From: Mitsuokella multacida DSM 20544
Lineage (GTDB): Bacteria; Bacillota; Negativicutes; Selenomonadales; Selenomonadaceae
Direction of reading: 5' to 3'
Length of the DNA stretch: 64,000 bases
NCBI RefSeq assembly: GCF_000155955.1
Contig: NZ_GG697141.2
Location: 937,270 to 1,001,269 of the forward strand
Positions 42,296-49,489 of the stretch are shown here, piece by piece. Under the pieces are notes generated by a model that saw only the letters and a program-made list of their open reading frames with translations, made no database searches and was not told where the DNA came from. Both the position numbers and the translations under genes were made by a program. Numbering within the stretch: the stretch's first letter is position 1; each line of letters opens with the position of its first letter.

Positions 42296-42454
42296 TAGGT
42301 CCTTCCTTTCTAAGCTTATCGTTTAAACCGATCGATTTCATCTGAAAAAGAGATGAATGGATAACTCATTATATCGACAGCTTTCCCCGAAAGTCAATGG
42401 TGAAAATAAAGGTTTTATCTTTTTAAGAATGAGAATTTTCAGATGAGCAAATAT

Positions 42455-42487
42455 GCAAAGCAAAACCCCTCCGAAGAGGGGCTTTGC
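42455..42487 (-). terminator. Intrinsic terminator after ilvA
   Basis: On the minus strand AAAGCCCCTC, TTCG and GAGGGGTTTT form a tetraloop hairpin followed by a T-rich tail, ending about 22 nt beyond the ilvA stop. Confidence 0.8.
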
Positions 42488-42508
42488 TTGCGTATCTGGC
42501 TCACTGGC

Positions 42509-43771
42509 TCAGTAGATTTTCTGGATTTCGTAGCCGTTGGCGTTGAGCGCCTTGATGATCTTCTGGATGTGCTGCTCGTTGTGCGTCTCGACCGTGACGG
42601 TCAGCACGACCTTCTTGAAGCTGTCGGTGACCTTCGTCTGGTCGTGGTCGAGCTTGATGACATTGGCATTCTCTTCGGCAAGGATGCGCGAGACGTTGAG
42701 CAGCTGGCCCGGCTTGTCCGGCAGCTGGACGGCGAAGCAGAAGACGCGGCCGCGCGCAATCAGGGCCTTGTCGATGAGCGCCGAGATGGTCGAGATGTCG
42801 ATGTTGCCGCCCGAGATGATGGAGACGACCTTCTTGCCCTGGAAGGGGAGCTTTGCGAGCGCGGCGAGCGAGAGGACGCCGGCGCCTTCCGCGACGAGCT
42901 TGTGCTTCTCAATCAGAGAGAGCAGCGCGTTCATGATGTCGATCTCCGAGACCGTGATGATGTCATCGAGGTATTTCTTGCAGAACTCGAAAGTCAGCGT
43001 GCCGGCCGTCTTGACGGCGCAACCGTCGGCGACCGTGTCGGCCGAGGCGAGCGTCACGACCTTATCGGCCTCGAGCGCCGCCTTCATGCAGGCCGCGTTC
43101 TCCGGCTCGACGCCGATGACCTTGACGTTCGGATTGACGAGCTTCGTCGCGAGCGCAACGCCCGATGCGAAACCGCCGCCGCCGATCGGGCAGAGAATCG
43201 CGTCGACGTCCTTGAGCGCGTCGATGATCTCGAGCGCCGTCGTGCCCTGGCCGAGCAGGACCTGCAGGTCGTTGAACGGATGGATGTAGACATAGCCGTA
43301 TTTCTTCTGGAGTTCGAGGCTGTGCGCGTAGGCATCATCGAAGCCGTCACCATGCAGCACGACTTCCGCGCCGAGTGCGCGCGTGCCCTCGACCTTGAGG
43401 ATCGGCGTCGTCGCCGGCATGCAGATGACGGCCTTGACGCCGAGCTTCTGCGCTGCATAGGCCACGCCCTGCGCGTGGTTGCCGGCCGAAGCCGTGATGA
43501 CGCCCTTCGCGCGCTCCTCCGGCGTGAGCTGGCTGATCTTGTTGTAGGCACCGCGGAGCTTGAAGGCACCCGTATGCTGAAGATTTTCCGGCTTGAGGTA
43601 GACATCGTTGTGGTATTGCTCCGAGAAGAAGTCACTGTGGATGAGCCGCGTCTTGCGGGCTACACCCTCGAGCTGCTTGGCAGCGCGATAGACGTCGGCA
43701 ATCGTCGTGCTCTCCACGATCTCCGCATTGGAACGTTCGGAACGCTCCGTCACTTTCTTATCTTCAGGCAT
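42509..43771 (-). CDS. ilvA: Threonine ammonia-lyase (threonine deaminase)
   Basis: This PLP enzyme converts threonine to 2-oxobutyrate and ammonia. The Schiff-base Lys is K71 in HTGAFKLRGAYNKI. Other landmarks are TASAGNHAQGVAYAA and the phosphate loop CPIGGGGFASG. A C-terminal ACT-type domain (about 325-420, starting FCFAVQLPDKPGQLLNVSR) suggests allosteric control. At 420 aa it is the short single-ACT form, between IlvA and TdcB. Start 43771 has AAGGGAG upstream; a much longer open frame to 44224 is not coding. Confidence 0.92.
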   Translation of the reverse strand: MPEDKKVTERSERSNAEIVESTTIADVYRAAKQLEGVARKTRLIHSDFFSEQYHNDVYLKPENLQHTGAFKLRGAYNKISQLTPEERAKGVITASAGNHAQGVAYAAQKLGVKAVICMPATTPILKVEGTRALGAEVVLHGDGFDDAYAHSLELQKKYGYVYIHPFNDLQVLLGQGTTALEIIDALKDVDAILCPIGGGGFASGVALATKLVNPNVKVIGVEPENAACMKAALEADKVVTLASADTVADGCAVKTAGTLTFEFCKKYLDDIITVSEIDIMNALLSLIEKHKLVAEGAGVLSLAALAKLPFQGKKVVSIISGGNIDISTISALIDKALIARGRVFCFAVQLPDKPGQLLNVSRILAEENANVIKLDHDQTKVTDSFKKVVLTVTVETHNEQHIQKIIKALNANGYEIQKIY

Positions 43772-44001
43772 AGTTAGATCTCCCTTCTTTTTGCGATACT
43801 TCCCGTATTTTATCCAGTTTATCACCTCAGCTGCGCAAAAGTCAATTACAACTTTACATATGCCTGTTCGGAGAGAGGCGTGGCAGGGGAGAATGAAATT
43901 TCTTGGAAAAGCGCGAGAAGTTTTTGGAGAATTTAGAGGAATTTGCCCATGTGTTCGCGAATTATACACCATGAAAGAAATACTACGGGAGGGATTCTTG
44001 T

Positions 44002-44463
44002 ATGGAAAGGTTGGCTCGTATCCTGGTTCCGGTTGACGGATCTGGAGCTTCCGACCAAGCCGTGCGTTTTGCCGCCATTCTGGCTGATGCGACGGGTGCC
44101 TCTGTCGACATCCTGCATGTGTCGTATTTCGATAGCAGTACGGATGCGGACGAGGTATCGTGGCTGCCGGAAAGTGTGGCAGGTCCCATCGGGCCCGAAG
44201 CCGAGAAGATCCTGGAGAGGGCAAAGCGGCTCATCCCGGACGCAGTCATCTATGAAGCGCACCATCGCACCGGCAGCCCGGCGCAGACGATCCTGGACTT
44301 TGCCGAAGAGCGGCAGAGCGGCCTCATCGTCGTCGGCAGCCGCCGTTTCGACGCGCTGCATGCGGCACTGCTCGGGAGCGTCAGCACGCAGGTCCTCTGG
44401 GAGGCGAAGTGTCCGGTGACCGTGGTTAAAGAAAATCCTCATCCAGAACGGATATCATGCTAA
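44002..44463 (+). CDS. Universal stress protein (UspA family), first of a pair
   Basis: The 153-aa alpha/beta protein starts ILVPVDGSGASDQAVRFA and ends with the ATP-binding pattern VVGSRRFDALHAALLGSVS followed by CPVTVVK. The glycine spacing (G-2x-G-like, then GSVS) is slightly irregular, with RRF in place of RGL, so nucleotide binding may differ. GGGAGGG precedes the ATG. A second Usp gene follows 12 nt later. Confidence 0.9.
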   Translation: MERLARILVPVDGSGASDQAVRFAAILADATGASVDILHVSYFDSSTDADEVSWLPESVAGPIGPEAEKILERAKRLIPDAVIYEAHHRTGSPAQTILDFAEERQSGLIVVGSRRFDALHAALLGSVSTQVLWEAKCPVTVVKENPHPERISC

Positions 44464-44475
44464 GGGGGTAATACT

Positions 44476-44892
44476 ATGATGAAGAATATCCTGGTGCCAG
44501 TCGATGGTTCGGAAGGTTCGGACCGCGCCGTAACGGAAGCCATTTCCATTGCAGAGGCATGCGAGGCGAAGCTCAACTTCCTCTATGTCGCGAACATCAA
44601 CCAGCTCGCCATCAACGCCTGCCTGTCGGATGCCATCCTTGAGGCCGTGACGAAAGCCGGCAACGTCGTGCTCGATCGCGCGATGGAGATGGTCCCGTCG
44701 GGCATCGAGAAGGAAGCATTCTCGGAGACGGGCTCGCCAGCCGTCGTCATCCTGGACTTCGCGACGAGCAATGACATGGACCTCATCGTCATGGGCAGCC
44801 GCGGCCTCGGCGTCGTCAAGGGCGTGCTGCTCGGCAGTGTCAGCCAGTACATCGTAGAGCAGTCGAAGTGCCCAGTGCTTGTGGTGAAATGA
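44476..44892 (+). CDS. Universal stress protein (UspA family), second of a pair
   Basis: The 138-aa protein begins NILVPVDGSEGSDRAVTEA and has a canonical ATP-binding motif VMGSRGLGVVKGVLLGSVS ending in CPVLVVK. It lies 12 nt downstream of the other Usp gene with AAGGGGG as its site, so the two are co-translated and may form a heterodimer. A strong terminator follows at 44926. Confidence 0.93.
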   Translation: MMKNILVPVDGSEGSDRAVTEAISIAEACEAKLNFLYVANINQLAINACLSDAILEAVTKAGNVVLDRAMEMVPSGIEKEAFSETGSPAVVILDFATSNDMDLIVMGSRGLGVVKGVLLGSVSQYIVEQSKCPVLVVK

Positions 44893-44925
44893 GATAAGAA
44901 TTGTTTCTGTTCGTGGAAGCGAGCC

Positions 44926-44957
44926 GCCGACCATAGACATCTATGGTCGGCTTTTTT
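44926..44957 (+). terminator. Intrinsic terminator after the Usp pair
   Basis: GCCGACCATAG and CTATGGTCGGC form an 11-bp stem with an ACAT loop, followed by six T. Confidence 0.95.
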
Positions 44958-44977
44958 CTAGAATACGCGCGAAAGAC

Positions 44978-45162
44978 GGGGAAGGACTGTCCAACACTCC
45001 GCATGACCAGCTGCTGAACCTGTTTTTTGCCATGGAATCAATCCTTACCAAAGAGCTAAACGCGCTCCGCTTGAACGACGCTCTTTGGCAAGGGGTCTGG
45101 TCGGCAAAAAACAGGTTCTTGACGCAGCTGGTCAAAGCTCCGCTTATGGCCAGCCCTTCCCC
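44978..45162 (-). repeat. Structured repeat, type A copy 3 (about 185 nt hairpin)
   Basis: Outer arms at 44978-44992 and 45148-45162 pair with one wobble and one mismatch. Read on the minus strand the internal pieces are ATAAGCGGAGCTTT, stem GACCAGCT/AGCTGGTC, stem GAACCTGTTTTTTGCC and its complement, apical stem CCTTGCCAAAGAGC/GCTCTTTGGTAAGG, and the GTCGTTCAAGC loop, returning through ATGCGGAGTGTT. An intrinsic terminator lies next to it on the plus side, as with copy A1. Confidence 0.85.
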
Positions 45163-45198
45163 TGCTTTCGTAGCATAGACTGTTCACAATCGATAAAG

Positions 45199-45244
45199 AA
45201 TGCCAGATATCTGGAGAGAGATTCCAGGTATCTGGCATTTTTGC
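45199..45244 (+). terminator. Intrinsic terminator-like hairpin next to repeat A3
   Basis: AATGCCAGATATCTGGA and TCCAGGTATCTGGCATT pair over 17 positions with one G-T pair, followed by TTTTG. No gene ends directly before it, so it may terminate a non-coding transcript or read-through from the Usp genes. Confidence 0.65.
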
Positions 45245-45308
45245 GTGGTATGCGGGTACTTAATGCAGTTGCGAGGTTGGAGGTTTTGTGTGAGCTGCTG
45301 GGCGTGAA

Positions 45309-45376
45309 GTCATCTGGGGGTATCCATAAGTGGAGCTTCAGCCTGCTGCGCGGAACGTTGGATACCCCCAGATGAC
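45309..45376 (+). repeat. Structured repeat, type B copy 1 (17-bp stem, conserved 34-nt loop)
   Basis: GTCATCTGGGGGTATCC (45309-45325) and its exact complement (45360-45376) enclose a 34-nt loop that begins ATAAGTGGAGCTTCAGCC and ends GCGCGGAACGTT. The same 34 nt, reverse-complemented, forms the loop of copy B2 at 62732-62803 although the stems are unrelated. It lies in the gap between the Usp genes and nrdG; the remaining sequence of that 509-nt gap shows only repeat A3 and two terminator-like hairpins. Confidence 0.85.
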
Positions 45377-45401
45377 GCCTCGCTTCTACGAATTAGAGAA
45401 A

Positions 45402-45914
45402 TCAGTCTTCATATAGCAATACGACTTTTCCCTGCTTGCGCGTGGCGTTCATGTCGATGACGCGCTGGTTGGAGGAGCCGCGGAAGTGGAGGGTGAGGTC
45501 GCGCAGTTCTTCGATGTAGGCGCCGTCGACGAGCACGTCGACTTCGGCGAGCAGGGCGTCGGTGGCTTCGTCGTGGCGCGCGCGGAGTTCTTCGAGCGTG
45601 TAGCCGGAGTAGCTCCAGATGTCGAGGCCCATGGCGTGGATCTCCTTGGCGAGCTTTGCAAGCGGTGCGCACTGCAGGAAGGGTTCGCCGCCGCTGAAGG
45701 TCACGCCCGTGAGCAGCGGGTTCTGGCGAATCTTCTGCAGGAGTGCTGCGAGCGTCTCCTCGTGGCCGCCCTCGAGCGGCTGTGTCTCCGGGTTCTGGCA
45801 GTTCGGGCAGCGGCGCTTGCAGCCCTGCACGAAGATCGTGAAGCGGAAGCCGTCGCCGTCGACAATCGAGTCCTCGACGAGGCCAGCGACGCGCAGCGTA
45901 TCATCTAGTGACAT
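45402..45914 (-). CDS. nrdG: Anaerobic ribonucleotide reductase activating protein (radical SAM)
   Basis: NrdG uses a [4Fe-4S] cluster and SAM to place the glycyl radical on class III ribonucleotide reductase. The CxxxCxxC cluster motif is in VQGCKRRCPNCQNPETQ, followed by the GGEPF motif in TFSGGEPFLQ. Start 45914 gives 170 aa with AAAGGA upstream; the open frame to 45998 is not needed. A small protein carrying the NrdD glycyl-radical segment lies upstream on the same strand, with a strong hairpin between. Confidence 0.92.
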   Translation of the reverse strand: MSLDDTLRVAGLVEDSIVDGDGFRFTIFVQGCKRRCPNCQNPETQPLEGGHEETLAALLQKIRQNPLLTGVTFSGGEPFLQCAPLAKLAKEIHAMGLDIWSYSGYTLEELRARHDEATDALLAEVDVLVDGAYIEELRDLTLHFRGSSNQRVIDMNATRKQGKVVLLYED

Positions 45915-45945
45915 GTCAAATCGTCCTTTCCCAATCCATTCTTCC

Positions 45946-45984
45946 CAATAGAAAAGCCGCTGCCGGGGGGAGTGGCAGCGGCTT
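45946..45984 (-). terminator. Hairpin/terminator between the NrdD-tail gene and nrdG
   Basis: On the minus strand AAGCCGCTGCC and GGCAGCGGCTT pair perfectly over 11 bp with a 9-nt loop, followed by TTTCTATT. It follows the small gene by about 14 nt and precedes nrdG by about 32 nt, so it could attenuate nrdG or mark separate transcripts. Confidence 0.7.
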
Positions 45985-45998
45985 CTTCCTTGCATCAA

Positions 45999-46283
45999 TC
46001 AATGCAGGCCGTGCTTGACGCGGTCGTGCTCTTCGGCGCGCTTTGCGTCATTCCAGCGGTCGATGGTGCCGACGAGGTAGCCCGTGATGCGGCGGATGCG
46101 CTCGAATTTCTGCGGCTGGAGCTCGTAGCGGATGTCGACCTGGCCGTCCTTCGTGGCGGAGAGCTTCAGGCTGTTGACTTTTTCCTTCGTCTGAGTCTGG
46201 ACATAGTCAATGTAATTGACGATCTCCTGCTCCGATACGTCGTTGAGTCCATTTACCGTTACATCAATGCCGTTTACTACCAT
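45999..46283 (-). CDS. Small stand-alone protein with the NrdD C-terminal glycyl-radical segment
   Basis: The 94-aa product ends RRITGYLVGTIDRWNDAKRA then EEHDRVKH. This matches the extreme C-terminus of class III ribonucleotide reductase, where E. coli NrdD has RRVCGYLGS with radical Gly681 and a closing RRVKH. The equivalent Gly is G68 here. The first 55 residues look like a small alpha/beta unit; the zinc-finger cysteines and the catalytic barrel are absent. It lies directly upstream of nrdG, behind a promoter with two NrdR-type boxes. It may be a radical-domain accessory like GrcA for pyruvate formate-lyase, or a separate regulatory subunit; the function is not established. Confidence 0.75.
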   Translation of the reverse strand: MVVNGIDVTVNGLNDVSEQEIVNYIDYVQTQTKEKVNSLKLSATKDGQVDIRYELQPQKFERIRRITGYLVGTIDRWNDAKRAEEHDRVKHGLH

Positions 46284-46378
46284 CTGGGGTCACCAATCCT
46301 TCTCTGTATTGAATCAATCTTGCAATCTGTATGTTTAAGCATCCTTTGAGATAGGGCTTATCTCGAGGACTTGCGTCA

Positions 46379-46427
46379 ATTATACAATATGTATTGCTGA
46401 CGAGTCAAGGTACCCACAATATATAGT
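46379..46427 (-). promoter_or_regulatory. nrd promoter with two NrdR-type boxes 32 bp apart
   Basis: On the minus strand TTGACT (46408-46403), 18 nt and TATAAT (46384-46379) make a strong promoter. Two boxes, CAATATGTAT (from 46385) and CAATATATAG (from 46417), match the NrdR core CWATATATWG with two and zero differences. Their 32-bp offset (three helical turns) is the usual arrangement for NrdR repression. The proximal box overlaps the spacer next to the -10. Predicted start near 46372. Confidence 0.7.
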
Positions 46428-46443
46428 TTTCTGACAGTTTCAC

Positions 46444-46685
46444 TTATCCACAAGGGAAAATGAGTTTTCATGCTTTCAACAAATATATATTCATATTGAC
46501 AAAAGTGGGAGACCCCATGCAGTCGCTTGGTTCAAGGCGTGCATCGCAGCGATAGCGAAAGCGAATGAATAAAGATTCTCCATAATAAACTTATCCACAG
46601 AAAGCGAGGGATAAGTCTCAGGCTTTCTGTGGATAACAAGGAACAAGATATAGGGGCTGACTTATCCACAACCCCGTATCTTGTG
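46444..46685. promoter_or_regulatory. Cluster of four perfect DnaA boxes with inverted repeats
   Basis: TTATCCACA occurs exactly at 46444-46452, 46591-46599 and 46662-46670 on the plus strand and at 46628-46636 on the minus strand. The second and third sites are the tips of 15-nt inverted arms (TTATCCACAGAAAGC ... GCTTTCTGTGGATAA). The last lies in the loop of another inverted repeat (ACAAGATA ... TATCTTGT, 46644-46685). AT-rich tracts lie between. No gene is found in the 411-nt gap 46284-46694. Confidence 0.75.
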
Positions 46686-46694
46686 GCGATAGAA

Positions 46695-47759
46695 TCAGGA
46701 TTCTTCCGGCTGCAGGACGGTGCGCGTCGGATACGGAATCTCGATGCCTTCCTCGCGGTAGCGGCGCGTCAGTGCCTTGATGAATTCGTGCTTGAGCAGG
46801 AATTGATGCTCGAAGTAGCTCGAGTGCAGCACGACGTTGAAGTCGATGCTCGATTCGCCGAAGGTGTGGAAGCGCACGGCTGGTTCCATCTTGACGTCTT
46901 TGTCGATGCGGCTCATGACCTCGCGGGCGACCTCGAGCGTCACGCGCTCGACCTTGTCGAGGTCGCTGTCGTAAGCGACGCCGACCGGGATGCTGATGAC
47001 GATGTCCTTGTGCGGCATGCTGTAGTTCGTGATGTTCGACGAGGCAATCTTCTGGTTTGGGATGACGATCATGTTGCCGCCGCCGGCCGGTACGATCGTC
47101 GTGAAGCGCCAGGTGATGTCCGTGACGCGGCCCTCTTCACCCGTGTTGAGCTTGATGTAGTCGTCGAGGCGCAGCTGTTTGGAGATGATCAGGTGGAGGC
47201 CTGAGAAGATGTTTGCGAGCGTCTCCTGCAGCGCGAGGGCGACGGCCATACCACCGACACCCATGGCAGTGAGGATCGGCGCGATTGAGATGCCGTAGTA
47301 CTGCAGCACGACGAGCACGCCCATCGCGTAGATGATGACGTTGAGGATTGTGTTGAGCAGCGTCGTCTTCGGCAGCTTCTCCTGCGTGCGCTCGATGCGC
47401 AGCGTCACGAAGCCGTTGATCGTGCGGGCGGCGACGCGCGTGATCGAGAGGATAATGACGGTGAAGAGGATGTAGGAGAACAGGCGCGTCAGCGGCTCGA
47501 TGATGTTGATCGTGTTCGTGTTGACGATCCAGTAGAGACCGACGACGAGGCACAGCGAGACCGGCACGCCGCGCAGTGCGTTGATGAAGATGTAGAACCA
47601 GGAATCTTCATCGATGTTCAGGTGATTCTCGATGCGGCGGTTGATGAGCTTATTGAGCATGATGCCGATCGTCAGAGATGCCACGAGGATGCAGATGGGG
47701 ACGAAGAGCATCTCCATCAGATGTGTCCAGTCAATCCAGGCCAGCCAATCGTAATGCAA
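46695..47759 (-). CDS. mscS: MscS-family small-conductance mechanosensitive channel
   Basis: About 354 aa with three to four N-terminal transmembrane helices, the pore-lining TM3 (GVGGMAVALALQETLANIFSG) and the cytoplasmic MscS beta domain (DDYIKLNTGEEGRVTDITWR, then PAGGGNMIVIPNQKIASS). Such channels release solutes on hypo-osmotic shock. The likely start is TTG at 47759, because AAAGGAGGT lies eight bases upstream; the ATG at 47780 has no site, and a longer open frame to 48197 is the antisense of the GNAT gene. Confidence 0.88.
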   Translation of the reverse strand: MHYDWLAWIDWTHLMEMLFVPICILVASLTIGIMLNKLINRRIENHLNIDEDSWFYIFINALRGVPVSLCLVVGLYWIVNTNTINIIEPLTRLFSYILFTVIILSITRVAARTINGFVTLRIERTQEKLPKTTLLNTILNVIIYAMGVLVVLQYYGISIAPILTAMGVGGMAVALALQETLANIFSGLHLIISKQLRLDDYIKLNTGEEGRVTDITWRFTTIVPAGGGNMIVIPNQKIASSNITNYSMPHKDIVISIPVGVAYDSDLDKVERVTLEVAREVMSRIDKDVKMEPAVRFHTFGESSIDFNVVLHSSYFEHQFLLKHEFIKALTRRYREEGIEIPYPTRTVLQPEES

Positions 47760-47897
47760 GAAAATAACCTCCTTTTTCATGGAACGAGCAGATGTTGGCG
47801 TGAAAAAAAGCCTTGAAGTCCAAAGTATATTCATTATACTATAAGAAACAGGTAGGGAAAAGGAAAAATGAACACACAGCGAAAAGGAGTGTTTTTT

Positions 47898-48434
47898 ATG
47901 GCAGAAATCCTGCATATAGGCAAGCGCCTGCAGCTTCGCAAGGCGACGATGGCGGACCTCGACTTCATCATGAAGCTCGAGTACGATCCCGAGAACCTCA
48001 AGTTCATCGTGCCGTTCGATCGTGATGTCCACACGAAGATCATCGAGGAAGGCAAGGCGTCGATGGATGTCATCGTCGAGGAAATCGAGACGAAGGAGCC
48101 GGTCGGCTACCTGCTGATCAACGGGCTGACGACGCCAGCCAAAGAGCTCGAGTGGACGCATATCATCATCGCGAAGAAGGGCATGGGCTACGGCCACGAG
48201 GCGATGAAGCTCTTAAAGGCATGGGGCTTCGACGACCTCAAGTTCCACCGCGCCTGGCTCGACTGCAAGGACTACAATGCGCGCGCACTTCACCTCTACG
48301 AGTCGGAGGGCATGCAGCGCGAGGGCCTGATCCGTGAGACCATCCTGACGAACGGCGTCTACGAGAACCTCGTGATCCTCGGCATCCTCGACCGCGAGTA
48401 CCAGGAACGCAAGGCGAAAGGCCTCGAGCTCTGA
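47898..48434 (+). CDS. GNAT family N-acetyltransferase (RimJ/RimL-like)
   Basis: The 178-aa protein has the GNAT order: LQLRKATMADLDFIMKLEYD at the N-terminus, a core strand WTHIIIAKKGMGYGHEAMKLL with the acetyl-CoA loop KKGMGYGHE (Q/RxxGxG/A-like), then FHRAWLDCKDYNARALHLYESEGMQREG and a typical EGLIRE end. The acceptor could be a ribosomal protein or small amine; it is not determinable. AAGGAG precedes ATG 47898. It is monocistronic with a terminator at 48451. Confidence 0.88.
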   Translation: MAEILHIGKRLQLRKATMADLDFIMKLEYDPENLKFIVPFDRDVHTKIIEEGKASMDVIVEEIETKEPVGYLLINGLTTPAKELEWTHIIIAKKGMGYGHEAMKLLKAWGFDDLKFHRAWLDCKDYNARALHLYESEGMQREGLIRETILTNGVYENLVILGILDREYQERKAKGLEL

Positions 48435-48450
48435 GATTTTTGAGTGACAT

Positions 48451-48486
48451 AGAAAAGGGAGCCTCCCGAAGGAGGCTCCCTTTTCT
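48451..48486. terminator. Bidirectional terminator between the GNAT gene and treR
   Basis: AGAAAAGGGAGCCTCC and GGAGGCTCCCTTTTCT form a perfect 16-bp stem with a CGAA loop; T and A tracts in the stem serve both directions. Confidence 0.9.
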
Positions 48487-48490
48487 ATGC

Positions 48491-49225
48491 TTATCGTGCT
48501 GTCGTGCGCTGCCGCGTCGCCGTATCCTCGAAGCAGAAGCGCTCCGGATGATGGCGGGAGACGGTGTATTCCAGCTGGATGCCGTTGTCGTTGAAGGCCT
48601 GGCTCGTGATGACGGCGAGGCAGTTGTAGTTGCCGAGGTCGAGCAGGGCCTCGTCTTCCTCGGTCGCGCGCTCGACCGTCATGCGCCGCTTGCTCGTGAC
48701 GATCGTCATGCCAAGTGTGTCCTCGATGTAGGCGTAGATGGAATGCGAGGCGATCTCCGGCGTGAGGCCGGGCACGAGGTCGGTGCGGAAGAGGTTCTTG
48801 TCGAGGATCAAGGGCTTGCCGTCGAGGTAGCGCACGCGGCGGATGTCAAAGAGCAGCTCGCCGGCGGGAAAGCCCGTCTTATCGCTCAGCGCCTCATCGC
48901 AGCGGACCTCGCTGAAGTGGATGACGCGCGTCTCGGCGTTGAGGTGGTTGCGTGCGGCGGACTCCTGGAACGTCTCGATGCCGCCGATGCGGAAGGTGCT
49001 CTGCTCCGGCGTCTGGTAGAGCACGCGTACACCCTTGCCCTGGATGGCCTGTGCGTAACCGCGTTCTATGAGCCCGCGCAATGCACGCCGCACGGTATTG
49101 CGCGAGCAGTCGTAGACTTCCGTCAGCTCGTGCTCCGACGGCAGCAGGCTCTGATAGGGGTAAGCATGCGCTTCAATCTTCTTCTTGAGGTCTTTGTAGA
49201 TATCGTTGAATTTTGCTTTTGGCAT
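48491..49225 (-). CDS. treR: GntR/HutC-family repressor, TreR type
   Basis: The 244-aa regulator has an N-terminal GntR winged helix (YKDLKKKIEAHAYPYQSLLPSE, then SRNTVRRALRGLIERGYA, ending QGKGVRVL) and a UTRA effector domain (from about 80) that binds a sugar phosphate. The assignment to TreR rests on the divergent trehalose-6-phosphate hydrolase gene and on two GTTTAAAC-centred palindromes between the genes. It should respond to trehalose-6-phosphate. An IS607-type element now separates it from treC. Confidence 0.82.
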   Translation of the reverse strand: MPKAKFNDIYKDLKKKIEAHAYPYQSLLPSEHELTEVYDCSRNTVRRALRGLIERGYAQAIQGKGVRVLYQTPEQSTFRIGGIETFQESAARNHLNAETRVIHFSEVRCDEALSDKTGFPAGELLFDIRRVRYLDGKPLILDKNLFRTDLVPGLTPEIASHSIYAYIEDTLGMTIVTSKRRMTVERATEEDEALLDLGNYNCLAVITSQAFNDNGIQLEYTVSRHHPERFCFEDTATRQRTTAR

Positions 49226-49362
49226 GAAATTCCTTCCTTGATCATTTTTGTTACTGAAGTATGTTTTCTTTATTATAGGATGCAGGGCAGTCATATTGCA
49301 AATCTTTCGCAGGATGTGCAAGAAAAAACGATAAAAAAGAAAAAGAAATTGGCGGAAACGTA

Positions 49363-49417
49363 TTGACTTGTTTAAACAAGAATAGCATAATAAGGGCGCG
49401 AGATGAATGTTTAAACA
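49363..49417 (+). promoter_or_regulatory. tre promoter with two TreR-type operators
   Basis: TTGACT (49363-49368), 17 nt and CATAAT (49386-49391) point toward treC. The perfect 14-bp palindrome CTTGTTTAAACAAG (49367-49380) overlaps the -35 and spacer, and a second palindrome TGTTTAAACA (49408-49417) lies just beyond the start of transcription. Their centres are 39 bp apart. The promoter is now about 2.1 kb from treC because of the inserted element. Confidence 0.7.
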
Positions 49418-49489
49418 AGTCACAGACAAGTTGAATGAGAGAAGGACAGGGAAAGATATAGTAAAGATATAAAATCAATCATACCAAAT

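Noticed and set aside
43772-44224. Extended N-terminus of IlvA to 44224
   Set aside because: It overlaps the first Usp gene antisense, has no homology, and AAGGGAG supports the start at 43771.
44941-45135. Short ORFs across the type A repeats encoding similar peptides (for example CVKNLFFADQ and CVRNLFLPDQ with RASFKRSAFSS)
   Set aside because: The similarity follows from nucleotide conservation of the hairpin; frames appear on either strand, lack ribosome sites, and stems change without regard to codons.
46444-46685. Calling this segment oriC outright
   Set aside because: The box cluster is real, but no dnaA/dnaN, DUE or skew evidence is available in the window, so only a DnaA-box cluster is annotated.
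47781-48197. Extended N-terminus of MscS to 48197
   Set aside because: It is the antisense of the GNAT acetyltransferase gene and of the intergenic region.
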